From positions 1 through 64,000 of the forward strand of contig VZSE01015207.1 in NCBI GenBank assembly GCA_013398275.1: a stretch of 64,000 nt of DNA. Reading direction: 5' to 3'. Positions 11,543 to 23,378 of the stretch are shown here, piece by piece. The stretch's first letter is position 1, and every line of letters starts with the position of its first letter. Made by a program: the position numbers and the translations under genes. The notes under the pieces are model-generated. The model did not search any database. It saw nothing but the letters and a program-made list of their open reading frames with translations, and had not been told where the DNA came from. Source of the stretch: Promerops cafer. Its lineage: Eukaryota; Chordata; Aves; Passeriformes; Nectariniidae.

Positions 11543-12817
11543 GAGCAACAGGCACTGCAGTTACAGCTTCATGTTCTCTTTCTTCTGGAGTGAGAAGCAG
11601 AGAACTTTTTTGGGAGCTGAAGGTTTCAGTCTCTTAAAGCCCAGAAACTGTTCTGAAATAAAAAACCAAGAGTCTCTTGCTTCTCCCATAATGTACAATA
11701 ACATTTCAGCTTCTTTCTCTCATCCTGCAAGTTCTGCTGTATTTGCTGTTATTGTAGTCGATCATGTGGACAGTGATCAGTCTAACAAGTATTAGCATTT
11801 CTTTGGGGCAAAGATGGCTTTAATAATCAGTTATCTGCAGATTTTAGGGTCCTCTGTACTGAAATTAACTCACCTACATTTTTAGGGGGCCTTCTCCTGG
11901 ACAGTCCATTTCCTGCCTCGAGGTCTGTCCCTGCTCCATGCCCACACTGGGACAGAAATCACATGTCTCTCATCAGGCTTTTTTTACCAGCCCCAGACAA
12001 TCCTGCATGTTCTGTCTAGCCAAGGAAACTTGTTTTACTGAAAAGTTTTAAATCTCTTCTTGCAGGGACCTTTAAAGATGAAATAAATAATTGTGCTTAG
12101 CCTATGTTTCTGGCAGTTTATCTGTAAAAATCTGCTAGCTGCATGTTATCTCTCCATGTTTTCTTTGTGCTTTGCATCGGGTCCTTCTGCAGAGCTGCAC
12201 AGGAGGGAATCCTCCATCCCCAGGAGCTCTGGGCTGCTGTGAGGACCCCCAGCCCAGGTCTGCTGGCTCACTGCATCCCTGGGGTGCAATCCCCAGTCTT
12301 CCTCCAGCTTTGCTCTGCAGCTGGGGAGGGACTGATGGGAATATTTGATGTCTGGGGACAGACACGACCAAGGAAGCTGAGAGCAGGGCGCACGCTGGAC
12401 ACCCGCGGCCCTCGGTGCAGCCAGTGCCACTGGGATTTGCTGCTGCAGTTCCTGCCTGCAGAAACACTTCTGCAAGTGTTGCTTTTGAGCCCTGCTGGTG
12501 GTGAGATTCCTTTTGCTCAGCTTCTTTCTCCCGGTTTGTTTTGAGGACAGTGGTGTCCTTCACGGGCTGGAGGGCCCTTCTGGCTCCTCTCTTGTGTGTC
12601 CCTGCCCTGCCTCACCAGAGCCAGGCCAGGGCATCTGGCCAAAGCTCTTAATGAGCTCCCACCCCAGTGTGATTTCCTGCTGCTGAGGGTGTGCTGGGAC
12701 TTCTGTCTTTGTCACCATCTTTATCGCAATTAATTAATTACTGATGCTGCGCCTGTGCCGAGCACACGCTGCACTGATCTGTCCATTCATGTGCTGGCTG
12801 AACCCTTCACACAGCTT
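11543..12817. other. Single-copy non-coding DNA
   Basis: AT-rich to about 12140, then GC-richer. A short inverted AT stretch (aattaattaattac) lies at 12728-12741. No recognisable gene is present. Confidence 0.5.
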
Positions 12818-12961
12818 GGCAGGTTTGGGTCAGAACCTGCTCTGCCTGGCTGCTGAGGCGCTGTGCTGAGTCCCGTTGGCAGGTGTGGGTCAGAACCTGC
12901 TCTGCCTGGCTGCTGAGGCGCTGTGCTGAGTCCCGTTGGCAGGTTTGGGTCAGAACCTGCA
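12818..12961. repeat. 60-bp tandem duplication, 2.4 copies
   Basis: Units beginning 'ggcaggtttgggtcagaacc' start at 12818, 12878 and 12938 (partial). The first two copies differ at one position (ggcaggtttg versus ggcaggtgtg), so the duplication is recent or is an assembly effect. Confidence 0.95.
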
Positions 12962-13327
12962 GAGCGCTGCCAGCGCTGCTGCCCACGGAGGATCTCCCTG
13001 GAGCTCTGTGCAGCCCTCACGGGCCCTCCTCCTGCCGAGCAGCCTTCCAGCCCCAGCTCCCACGTCTCTGGAGAGCGGAGCTCCCTCTCGCAGTCGGCTC
13101 TCAGCGCAGGACTGTGTCTGGCAAAGAGCCGCTGGGCGCTGCGGCTCTGGGGGCGCGGTGGGGCGGCTGAGCTGCAGGGCTGCAGCAGCGGCGCCCCGCA
13201 CGCTCTGGGAAGCCCAGGGGCCTCTCCGCTCCATCCTGCCCTTTCTAGCCCAGCGTCAGGACAAGGCCTTCTGCTGCCACCCAGACACCGCCTGCACCTG
13301 CCTGTGTGACAGGGCCGTGTGCTCGGG
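12962..13327. other. GC-rich non-coding DNA
   Basis: This is a GC-rich, moderately CpG-containing stretch with open frames on both strands, none of them recognisable. The minus-strand 253-codon frame (12787-13548) gets part of its length from the adjacent stop-free tandem arrays. Confidence 0.5.
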
Positions 13328-13417
13328 GCTGCCCCACACCCCGGTGCTGCCCCACACCCCAGTTCTGCCCCACACCCCAGTTCTGCCCCACACCCCGGTG
13401 CTGCCCCACACCCCGGT
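13328..13417. repeat. 18-bp minisatellite, 5 copies
   Basis: The unit is 'gctgccccacaccccggt', with copies at 13328, 13346, 13364, 13382 and 13400. Variants alternate between 'ccggtgctg' and 'ccagttctg'. No register change is seen. Confidence 0.95.
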
Positions 13418-14314
13418 GCTGTCTGCTGCCACACACGGTGGGTGTCTGGCTGGGGCAGTGCTGCAGTGGGACCTGGGCTGCTTTCCCGAGGGTGCTGAGG
13501 TGCTGTGTGCTTCATTCTCACTTCCATTATGCCACTGCCTTTTCCCACTGGCTTTACATTATCAGTTAGACGAGTTTTCCAGAGTTTCTTTGGAGTTTGA
13601 TGCTATTAAGTGTTGATCCGTCAATGCTTCATCTGTATCTGTAAAATCTGCTTTAGGTATTGACTGTCCCTGGGTTACTCACTTGGTGCTTATCTCAGTA
13701 AATCCTTCACTTGTGCCATGGAAATAAAAAACTTTGATATTTATATGAAAATACTTTTGTTTAGAAAACAATTGCGATTTACAGCTCAAACAGGCTTTCT
13801 CGATTCCTATTTAAATTTATGACTCCTTTCTAGAAGTGCCTTCTGGGGACATTTCTGTCTCTTTCAGTGCATCTTCATGCTCTGAATACATTATTTAGTA
13901 CAAGATCCTTCTCAATGATATCCCCCCAGCAACTGGGGAATTGAAGTTGCTTGCAAAGATTTGAGCTTGAAATGTTTAACTGTCATTAATTTGCAGATTA
14001 CAGTCAGAGAGCTTTGTAGATTGTAATGTGTGATGCAATTACACTCTGCTAATGTAATATATCTAATTTTTTGAATAAATGATTTGTTTTCATATTTCCA
14101 ATGCTCAAAGAGAAAGAGAGTTATAATCCAAAATGCTAACTCAGGTGGGATAATTTCCTGCTGTGGTTACAGTGGGAATATCCTCTGCCCAGAGTTTCCT
14201 GTTTGCTGGATTTCAGTTGGTCAAGCAGAGACAATGAGTCGCTGCGTTCTGTGTTAACAGGGTATTTTATTATTAGGGGGCAGAGTCCTATCTCTGCTTG
14301 CAGGAACACTTCAA
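13418..14314. other. AT-rich single-copy DNA, possible conserved non-coding element
   Basis: No open frame is visible across 13620-14310. The block 13960-14110 is AT-rich but not simple-sequence, with words such as 'gtcattaatttgcagattac' and 'gatgcaattacactctgcta'. That texture is common in vertebrate conserved non-coding elements. This is an impression from base texture, not an alignment. Confidence 0.4.
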
Positions 14315-14402
14315 TATCACAGACTGGTTTGCCTTGGAAAGGACCTTAAAGACCATTCAGTTCCAGCCTCTGCCAATGCACACATTGCATCAACCTCTCT
14401 CT
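14315..14402 (-). mobile_element. CR1 LINE 3' end fragment
   Basis: The reverse-strand CR1 tail reads 'atcacagactggtttgcctt', then 'ggaaaggaccttaaagacca' and 'cagcctctgccaatgcacac'. It is short and diverged. Confidence 0.82.
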
Positions 14403-15557
14403 TACAGACAACAAATACTGTCACTCTCATTAACTTGCATAAAATAAAAACCGCAAAATCATCTATTAAATGTCTTCTATTTAACAGCTATTCTCCCAGC
14501 TCTCACACGTGGCTGCACTAAGAACTCCAGGCGTAACCAGTGCTGCCAGAGAGCCCCACCCAAGCCCAGTGGCTGGGGTCTCTGGTTCCTACCACGGGTG
14601 ATGCAGTGGTTTCTCACCCACCTGACCACGTGCTTGGTGGAGGAATCACTGGCTGTGGTCTGTGGGATCTGATCCCTGTCCTTCCAGGCGATTGCTCAAA
14701 CAGGATAAAGACTGGGCTGGGAAGTGATTCACTCACTGTGGCTGTGACCACAGTGTGACCCTGCCACGAGCTCTCAGTGGAACCCCTCCAAGGACACGAC
14801 TTGTAATTTAGGGAAGCACCAGAGCTGAGAACTTAGGAATGCACCGTTTCTGAAAGCGTTTACCCTGAAACACTTTTCTTCTTTGACAGAGGGGCTGCCT
14901 TGCACTGGTGGTGGCTGGGCAGAAGGGAATGGTGTCAGCTGCCTCCCCAGAGACACATGGGATCTTACAAGCCCTCAGGGAGGCTCAGCCCTTTTTTCTT
15001 CTCCTGAGAGTCTTAGGGCTGCTGGGTGCAGACACAGCTCAATATTGGGCATTCAGGTCTACCTCTGATTTGCATAAAATTTCAGAGATAATTCAGTGAA
15101 TGCTGTCACAACCTCAGAAACTCTTGCTGGGGTTTAATTGGATAGAACAGTAATTTTATCTGCTGTTCATTGTATTACATGTTCCAGCAGTGTATTTATT
15201 TTTAGTGGAAGGAATTAATTTTTTAATTATTAGCATTGGGTTCTTTTGGAATCTCTGAATTCTGAAACCTGCTCTGTTTGTGCCTTTTAGCATCATTGTG
15301 TGATAGTTCTGGGCTTTGTCTATTGTTCCTGTTAAATTGGATCTGACACCGTGCTGGGAATCAATCTGCTGTTAAAAAAGGGTTAATTGCTCTGTTTGTC
15401 TCTCCCCGTGGCTGCTGGGGAGGATTCCCTGGCAGGAGAGGCTGGAGTGGTGCTGCAGCTGGGACACATTCCTCTGCATGCCCTTGTCCTGGTGCTGACC
15501 CATCCCCGAGAGTCGGATTTACGCTTCAGCGGCGTTGGTTTCACCCTGGAGCACTGG
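14403..15557. other. Single-copy non-coding DNA
   Basis: I see no gene or repeat family. AT-rich segments lie near 15120-15380. Confidence 0.5.
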
Positions 15558-15893
15558 GATGGTGTCCCTGGAGCAGTCACAGGGGATGGTGTCCCTGGAG
15601 CTGTCACAGGGGATGGTGTTCCAGGTGCTGTCACAGGGGATGGCATTCCTGGAGCACTGGGATGGTGTTCCTGGAGCACTGGGATGGTGTCCCTGGAGCT
15701 GTCACAGGGGATGGTGTTCCTGGAGAAGTCACAGGGGATGGTGTTCCTGGAGCTGTCACAGGGGATGGTGTTCCTGGAGCACTGGGATGGTGTTCCTGGA
15801 GCTGTCACAGGGGATGGCATTCCTGGAGCTGTCACCAGGGATGGTGTTCCTGGTCCAGTCCCACGGGAGGGTGTGTCTGGTGCTGTCACAGTT
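15558..15893. repeat. Mosaic 27/22-bp minisatellite, 13 units
   Basis: Each unit starts 'gatgg'. The long form (27 bp) continues to 'tcacaggg' and the short form (22 bp) ends 'gagcactgg'. Units start at 15558, 15585, 15612, 15639, 15661, 15683, 15710, 15737, 15764, 15786, 15813, 15840 and 15867. This gives the order L L L S S L L L S L L L L. The array is G-rich on the plus strand and free of stops in several frames, which explains the long apparent frames over it. Confidence 0.95.
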
Positions 15894-16369
15894 GCTGACA
15901 GTGCTCCATGAACAGAGTGCTGCTGTGTTGGATGCTCCAGATATGAAAATCCTAATGGGCTGATGGGCACGGCCCTCACCTGGAAGTGCAGCTGGTGCCT
16001 GCTTTCAAAAACAGCTGAGAAGTGGGGCAGAGGAGACCCTCGGTGACCTGCTCAGTGCCTCAGCCTCACAGATGTGTGGCTGACTCAACAGAGACACTGG
16101 AGCAGGGGACAGTGGACACTCTTCCTAGGATGTGGAACGACCAAGCTTTTAGGAGTGCCCAGGGGAGAGGTTTGGGCACACCAGCACTGGCCAGGGGCAC
16201 GGGGAGGCCCCTCCTCTCCAATCCTGTGGTACAGCAAGCTCTCCTGTTGAACTGGTGCACCCCAACCAGACCTGCTGGAGACAGAGTTCAAAACATTCCT
16301 GGAGAAAGCGGGAGGAAAAGAGATGAGCTTTCCTTACAGCAGCTCAGGGGTCTGCAGGGTTGACATAAA
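15894..16369. other. Single-copy non-coding DNA
   Basis: No recognised repeat or gene. Open frames on both strands lack any known motif. Confidence 0.45.
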
Positions 16370-16545
16370 ATCATGGAATATCCTCAGCTGGAGGGACCCC
16401 CAGGATCACCCAACCCCTGTCCCTGCCCAGACCCCCAACAATCCCCCCTGGGCACCCCTGGCAGCGCTGTCCAAAGGCTCCTGGAGGGGGAAGGGCTCCC
16501 ACTCTGGGGGAAGAGCCTTTCCTGATCTCCAGCCTGACTCTCTGT
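16370..16545 (-). mobile_element. CR1 LINE fragment, same subfamily as 20740-21243
   Basis: Reverse-strand CR1 with 'aaaatcatggaatatcctca', 'gagggacccccaggatcacc', 'ggcagcgctgtccaaaggct' and 'tttcctgatctccagcctga'. The block 'aacaatcccccctgggcacc' is shared with the copy at 20740-21243, so both come from one subfamily. Confidence 0.88.
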
Positions 16546-18597
16546 GACACAGGCCCAAGCTATTAGGGGCGGGTGTTTTCAGAAAGGAGCTCAGGGAGAG
16601 GACCAGTTCCTCCTTGCTGGGGTGTGCCCGGGGCTGTGTCACTGGGCTGGGCTGTGCCCAGCAGGCAGCACAGCTCCACAGCTGCTGCTCCCAGCAGCGC
16701 TGGCCAGGAGCACGTTACCATGGGTCACTGCTCTTACCGTTATCATCACACCCTGGGTGGGACTGAATCTGCCAGAACAGATGATCTTCCTTACTAATCA
16801 CCTCCTCTCCAATATTCTGCAATCACAGCTTCTAAGAGATTTCCTTTGCACTTAACACGTCCTTGCCGTAACGTTATTGTGGCCGTGGTCGTCCACGACA
16901 CTTGTTAATGATAACTAATAACGTTTAAATATAATTGGCTAAATATTTTCCACAACAACACTTAAATATTACTAATCAGTATTTTTACAGCAAACAATAT
17001 TTTAAATGTATTCACTGCTACTGCTAATCACCTCAAACCTAGAAGCCAATTTTTCCTTGATGTGAGAGTTTCACCATTTCCAGTTCCAGCAGAAGGAACC
17101 ACACTGCTGGGGAAGTTCTTCCCCCTGTGAGCCCCCTTTTGTTATTGGTTTGTTATGTTTGTGTTATTATTTCCATGAGAACAGCCTTGGAGGTAAATCA
17201 CGACACACCTGACACACCACTGGGTGTTGAATCTAAAGGTTGTGTGAACAAACACCCCCTGGCACTGGTGCACATTCCTCAGTGCAAGCGACTCCTCACC
17301 CTCTAAACCATTATATTTAACATCACATCATATTTTGGAATGAAAAATCTGGATCTGCTGGGTCAGAAGTCATTATCAATCAGTATTATATTTTATATCA
17401 TTTTCTTATCCCTATTTAGCAGAGAAACTATTTCTGATGCTTGCAGGTCTTCCCAAGGATTTTCTGGGATGAAGCCAGCCAACCCAGGGGACAGGAGCCA
17501 TTTGCAGAGTGCAGAGAGAAAGGGGAGGCAGCTGCCCAGGCAGAGGGCTTGCAATATCCTCCCTGCCAACGTCTGCATTACACAGTAACAATATTTCAAA
17601 TAAAGAGAGATTTAAATAAAAATAAGAGGTCCAATGAGAACAGTTTAGAAAATATAATTTTCATACAGATTCCTTGTTTTATGACAGAATTTTGAAGTCT
17701 ATTAGAAGGTTTGTTTCTGTGCAGAACCTGAGGTACCCACCTGCTGCTTTCCCTGGATCTGAATTGGCCCCAGACAGAGGAACAAAAGGCCAGCTCGTGT
17801 TTTCCCCAAATTACACACTTTATTTTTTTCTTCTCTCTTCTACTAAATCATTTTCCTTCTCTCTCCACCTGCTTTTTTGTTCCTTTCCCCAGTTCCTTCT
17901 CCCGCAGTGGGTCAGAGGCCCTGGTGCACCAGCTCGGATGCACCTGCTGCTCTCTGGTGCCTTTCCAGGTGTGCTGCCCACGGCTCTGCCCCGCTGGGAA
18001 CAAACCCCTGAGCGCAGCACAGAACGCATGGAGCCACTTGCTGGGGGGATTTGGTCCTGGGCAGAGGCTCTCCCCGCTCACGCAGTGACAGGTGCTGGCA
18101 TCGACGTGTCCCTCTCTGCCCTCCCTTCCCAAGGAGCATCCTGCCTCTGCTTCAACACGGAGGAAGCAGAATCTGTGAGAACACCCCAGAACTACCAGCC
18201 AGCACCTGCCAGCTGTGTGAATCATCCTGCCCAGCCAGAGCTCTGCGTGCAGGTTACCTCCTGACAGACCTGAGGGACCAGAGAGCGCTTTAAGCACAGC
18301 TCAGTGAGTGTGCAGAGCAGTGAAAGGGCCGCAGATCCAGCGGCCCCAGCCCCTCTCCTGCTGCTGCTCCCGAGACGGGCACGCACACGGAGCCCCTGAT
18401 CTGCAGTGCCTGGTGTCTGCAGGAAGCCTCCAGGCTCCCTGCATCCCTCTATGCCCTCCCTTCCATTATGAATCCTGCTGCTTCTGCCAGCAGCTTTTAG
18501 CCATGGGTTTGGCCTGCTTTGCTGTCCCTCCTGCCTTCCCCATGGATCTCCTGCCTGCCGGCAGCGCGAGGAAGCTCCAGCCTGCACTGTGCAGCAG
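16546..18597. other. Single-copy non-coding DNA
   Basis: 16860-17050 is AT-rich with many TAAT and AAATATT words and could be a conserved non-coding element. 17650-18590 carries open frames on both strands without recognisable similarity. A pyrimidine-rich run lies near 17820-17890. Confidence 0.45.
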
Positions 18598-18686
18598 CAT
18601 TTCCATTTCCATTTCCATTTCCATTTCCATTTCCATTTCCATTTCCATTTCCATTTCCATTTCCATTTCCATTTCCATTTCCATTC
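18598..18686. repeat. (CCATTT)n hexanucleotide array, about 14 units
   Basis: An almost perfect CATTTC hexamer runs from 18598 to 18686, ending at 'ccattcctct'. No interruption is visible. In translation it gives alternating two-residue repeats in each frame, which is a shadow and not a protein. Confidence 0.97.
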
Positions 18687-19499
18687 CTCTCCTGCCCCAG
18701 ACAAGCCATGGCATGGACACACTCCAAATCCCTCTGCCCCGTCCCCTCAGCACCTGGCCAGGGGCCTGTGCTGTTTTAGACAGGAGCCTCGGTGCCGTGG
18801 CATGGGGACCCCTCTGGGGGCACAGAGGGGGGTGACAGTGCTGTGGCTGTCCCTGGGGGGCTGTGCCCGTCAGAGACCACCAAACCACAGCCCCACAGCC
18901 CTGGCTCCAGCACACCGGCCCCTCTGCCATGGTTCTCCATGCAAGACCCTCTCCCCAGTCTACAGCAGATGCCTTCATCATGTAAGTACTTGCCCCAAAT
19001 GATCCTGTATTCAAAAAAGAGCCCCGGAGTCTTCTGGAGCTGTGCCTGACTGCAGAGCTGCAGCTGCCTGGGACCTCTGTGAGGGGAAACGCAGCGGGCA
19101 AAGCCCCTCTGAGGGAGCAGTCGGTGTGGGAGCCCAGGCGTTTACACACTCCTACTGAGTGCTTATTTTTATGCTTCTGATTGCAACAATCAATGAAAAT
19201 AGCACTGATAGCACTCATTTGGAAATATGGAACAGGCACGTGAAAATGAATGCAAAGTAAGTTTGTTAATATCAGTGTTATTACAATGAATACTTAATTA
19301 ACTCATCATAGCAGCACACTCGCAGAGAAGTGTTCTCACTGATGATAAAGTGCTAAGTCTCCAAATGAACACCTACGGACACGTATGACAGCACAGCAAT
19401 AAACAAGGAATCTATTGTCTCACATTTATAAAAAGGAACTCTTCCAAATAAGAAAAAATAATTTATTTTTTTTTAAAAAGCTATTTTTTGTCTGTCTCA
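18687..19499. other. Single-copy non-coding DNA
   Basis: The left part is ordinary. 19150-19400 is AT-rich with low-redundancy sequence such as 'tgattgcaacaatcaatgaa' and 'aatacttaattaactcatca', a candidate conserved element. No gene is visible. Confidence 0.45.
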
Positions 19500-19607
19500 G
19501 AGCAGTCTGGTCTAGTGGAAGGTGACCCTGCCCATGGCAGGGAGTTGGAATGAGATAGTTTTTAAGGTCTTTTTCAACCCATACCAGTCTGTGATTCTAT
19601 GACTTTA
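19500..19607 (+). mobile_element. CR1 LINE 3' end fragment
   Basis: Forward CR1 end with 'tctggtctagtggaaggtga', 'ccctgcccatggcagggagt', 'ggtctttttcaacccatacc' and tail 'ctgtgattctatgac'. The 'tctagtgg' form matches older CR1 rather than the 'gacagtgg' form of the younger copies here. Confidence 0.92.
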
Positions 19608-20739
19608 GATTTTTTTTCTCATACCATCACATCACCAGCTAAAACCTTGAAAAATTTTGGCACACGAGTAGGAAACAGAGCCCTTCCAAATATTCAATTT
19701 ACCATGCTGCATTTTCATCTGGGCACTATATTTTCATTACTAGCCTTACTGGTGGTCTGTAGTCAGCACTTTACTGCCCTGTGTTGGACCTGGGGACTGT
19801 TTTCATGGTAAATTTTGTAAATGCTCGTACAGAAGATGATTTTACCTGAAATCTAAGTGCAAAATCATAGAGCCTGGTTATAGGGGCAGGAACCATATGG
19901 CAAAACAGGTACTGGGGAACAGCTGCTAAGCTGAAGGTATTTCCTGCAGTGCCAGCATCAGTGGGAGAGGAGAAGGGCTCACCCAGCTGGCACGGAGCAA
20001 CCTCCTCACATACCCAGCTCCAGAGGCTGCAGGAAACAATTGGCAGAGTCATCCCTGCTCTGCCAGATCCCAGACCTGCGGAAAATAATGCCAGAAGAAA
20101 AAGGCTGAGTTATCACATTTCCTTTCTAAAGGAAAAGAAAACAGTTAAAGTACCCCAAAAGGTGCAAATACCACCAAAATAAAGTCAAAAATCCCCTTTT
20201 TCTCTGCAGCCAGACTGTGCTGTGTGAAGACAGACATCTGGGATGGCAGGAGAGGTCTCAGCTGCAGGAGAGCCCCGGGCAGTGCAGGGACAGAGCAGCA
20301 CCTCACGCTTGGGTGCCACAGCTGTCCGGGGCTGACGTGGAATGTTGAACACCAGTGTTCTCCAAAATCTTTGGAGCTGAACCCCAATTATCCCAAAACA
20401 TGATTTCTTGCTTGGACAATGTTTACAGCCTCATAAAGCACCAAGGAGTGGTTGGTGTCCAGGCTGCTGCTGCAGAGAGGCGTCGGCGCTCCGGGTTGCG
20501 TGCTTGGAGCTGAGCAGGGGTCAGCCACCCCAGAACACCCCCAGGGCCAGGGATGGACCTCAGAGAACGCTGTGAGGGTCATGGTGACAGCTCCTGCAGG
20601 AGCACAGCAATCATGAGATCACTGGAGAGCTGTAACTATTAACATCACAGGAACTCTTGTGTGAATTGGGGAAACAGTCTGTGTAAGACTTGAGTGCAAA
20701 ACATGCACTAATGTGTAATTTCACTCAGGCAAAACCTGA
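19608..20739. other. Single-copy non-coding DNA
   Basis: No gene, RNA or repeat family is recognised. Confidence 0.5.
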
Positions 20740-21243
20740 AATCTTAGAATCAAAGAATCACAGAAGCTCCTGAGTGGGAAGGGACCCCCAGGATCATCCC
20801 AGCCCCTGGCCCTGCCCAGACCCCCCAACAATCCCCCCTGGGCACCCCTGGCAGCGCTGTCCAAAGGCTCCTGGAGCTCTGGCAGCCTCGGGGCCGTGCC
20901 CATTCCCTGGGGAGCCTGGGCAGTGCCAGCACCCTCTGGGGATGAACCTTTCCTGATCTCCAGCCTGACCCTCCCTGGCCCAGCTCCAGCCTGCCCCTCC
21001 CTGGCTCCTGTCCCTGTCCCAGGGAGCAGAGCTGGAGCTGCCCCTCTGCTGTCCCTTGGGAGGAGCTGTAGGCCCCAGTGAGGTCTGACCTCAGTCTCCC
21101 CTGTTCCAGCTGGACAAAGCAAGTGTCCTCAGCTGCTCCTCCTGTGGTCCTTTAGACCCTTCACCATCTTTGTGTCCCTCCTTTGGACTGTTTCCAACAG
21201 CTTTAGATCTTCCTTACAAAAGAGTTGTCCCTGGGGACAGAAC
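20740..21243 (-). mobile_element. CR1 LINE, long 5'-truncated copy
   Basis: One of the longest CR1 copies here, about 500 bp, in reverse orientation. Landmarks from left to right are 'agaatcaaagaatcacagaa' (tail), 'gggaagggacccccaggatc', 'ggcagcgctgtccaaaggct', 'cagcctgaccctccctggcc', 'gtctgacctcagtctcccct', 'ctcctcctgtggtcctttag' and 'ttggactgtttccaacagct'. It reaches the region just downstream of the reverse-transcriptase frame. Confidence 0.95.
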
Positions 21244-23170
21244 ATAGAGAGCTCATTAGCCATGAAGAAATTAATAGCCCCTCCCTGTGACTGAGTGACC
21301 CAGCAAGGAAGGAGAAAAGAGTGGTTTTGCCATTTTTCAGGACCTGGCTGTTTGTCACTGGGATGAGCCTTAGACTGTGCCTTGGGAGCTGACCTCATTG
21401 ATGCCAGAGGAATGTGGAGGAGAGGCCCAGGGACTGTGTTTGGGGAGGACGTGGAAGTGTGAGCGAATAAAAGGAGTTTGTTTCCTGCAGCTGGGGCAGC
21501 CACAGCCCATGGGTGCTGCCCCAGCACTGCCTGGCTGGGTTCAGGCACTCGAGGCACGTCCTCATGCTGGTGGGGCTCAGCAAGCACGGACTGTGCCCAG
21601 GACAGACTGTGCCTCCTGCCGTGCCCAGGCAAGAGTTCTGCCCAATGCCACACGGCCTGGCATCTTCTGCACCCAGTGGGATGCAAGATGGGTTATGATC
21701 CCCTTTTCCTTCTCCTGTTGTCCCCCTCCAATAAGACATTTTAATCAAATACCTTACAGGGTTGAACACTTTCCCTGCTGGGACCTACAACAGATGCCTT
21801 GTGTCCATGAACCACTCCCACCCCCAAACGTCTCTGCTGTGCTTGCCCTGGACATGATAGGGTGTGCTGGTGACTCGGCAGTGATGAGTCCCCAGCCCAG
21901 GAAGGAGCTGGGGTGTGTGCTCAGCTCGGGGCGGGTCTGTGAGCAGTGGGAAAAGGTCTCCCTGTGGCTTTCTGGCTGCCAGTCACGCAAAGGAAGGATA
22001 ACTTCACATCCTTCTCACTGCCCAGTGTTCCTGTTTATACTAGAGGAGAAGGTGGGAGCAGCAGACAGGGTTATTAAAGGGACCTGTTCCTCCTGCCTGC
22101 CTGACCTTCCGTGAGCCATCGTCTCTCCGGGCCTGATCTGACCTTTCCAGGCGTGCCAGTAATAGCCCACCTCGGGCCAGTGTTCACAGGTTTGATTTTC
22201 CTGGGCAGCCAGCTCCTGCTGCTCTCAGCTTTTGCTGAACATTTTCTCACATATGTACGATCAGATCCATGGGAACATCTCCTGATGACTGACTCTGTAA
22301 TTTGCCTGTTTTCTCCTAGGGAAAAAAAACCACTTTACAGATTAACAATCAAGCTAACAGCTTCTGTTGTGGATATGAAAGAACATTACCCTTGTGGCAC
22401 ACTCGAGTCCTACAGTTCTGTGGCTTCATAACCGTACGACGCTGCCCGTCTGCTGGCAGACAGGCAGGGCAGGCTCTGATGTGGACTCACTTAGATGTTT
22501 CTGAAATTAAATTTATTGTTCCTGAGAGTAAAGAAAATGTATTTTTCTCTGTGCCAGATCAGAACCAAACATCTGTATTCCTCTAGGTCTTGTGGATGAA
22601 GCAAGGCTTTATTTTCAGCCTGTTTTAGTTTTGTGACTTGGCATTTTGGGAGCAGAGGGCAGCATGGGGAGAGCCAGCGTGTGCTGAGCTGAGGTGGGCT
22701 GGTGGGGAGGTTCCCCGAGGTTTGCTGGGGGGGCTGTGGCAGAGCAGGAGGATGGAGCCCTCCCAGCCAGAGCTCTGCTGTGCAGGGACACCTGTCTGCA
22801 CATCCTGGCTGGCTGGGTGGCAGTCCTACAGAAATGCCTCTGAGCTTCTTGTCCTGGCAGAACTGGCACTGTGGAACCCTTCAGCCAGCTTCATGCTCTG
22901 CAGGCCAGCCACTCCTGCAGTGTCCCTGTGCTGCAGGGGCAGGGGATGAGGGGGCCCTTGACAGGGCACTGGCAGCTTCTGCTGCCTCCAGCAGCTCTGG
23001 AGGGAAGTGTGACCCTGCCTGGGAAAGCAGCTTTACCCAGCCTGGGGTGTCCTGCCCTTCCAAATACGGCTGTTGGGAAGGCAGTGAGCAGGAGACTCTC
23101 ACGGGGGTCGGAGCTCTTCCCCTCTGCTCTCCACTGGGCTCCAGCCATGCCCCTCAACCCCTTTGCTGCA
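21244..23170. other. Single-copy non-coding DNA
   Basis: Several 80-245-codon open frames overlap on both strands (for example 21377-22114 plus). None shows a known domain, and the rightmost ones run into the CR1 copy. Short exon-like contexts (pyrimidine run then AG near 22320) occur but no coding similarity is visible. Confidence 0.45.
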
Positions 23171-23378
23171 CCTCCCACTGTCCCAGGCTGCTCCAGCCCC
23201 AGTGTCCAGCCTGGCCTTGGGCACTGCCAGGGATCCAGGGGCAGCCCCAGCTGCTCTGGGCACCTGTGCCAGGGCCTCACACCCTCCCAGGGAAGGATTT
23301 CTTCCCAGTAGCCAATTTCAATCTACCCTCTTTCAGCTCAAATCTATTAAAATTCACTCCCTCTCATGTTTCTCTTTC
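23171..23378 (-). mobile_element. CR1 LINE fragment lacking its 3' tail
   Basis: Reverse CR1 body with 'cctcccactgtcccaggctg', 'cagcctggccttgggcactg', 'tgccagggatccaggggcag', 'cacctgtgccagggcctcac' and 'ctaccctctttcagctcaaa'. The terminal ~60 bp and ATTCTATG tail expected on the left are absent, so the 3' end was lost after insertion. Confidence 0.93.

Noticed and set aside
15558..15893. Regularly spaced repeats that might suggest a CRISPR array
   Set aside because: Units are contiguous with no variable spacers between conserved repeats, and the whole context is vertebrate DNA. It is a minisatellite.
15387..15911. Elastin-like frame with repeated VPG motifs (174 codons)
   Set aside because: The repeat is produced by the stop-free 27/22-bp array; other frames are also open and no exon context is visible.
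18466..19239. 257-codon minus-strand frame with an EM dipeptide repeat
   Set aside because: The repeat is the CCATTT hexamer array read in one frame; the remaining sequence has no recognisable domain.
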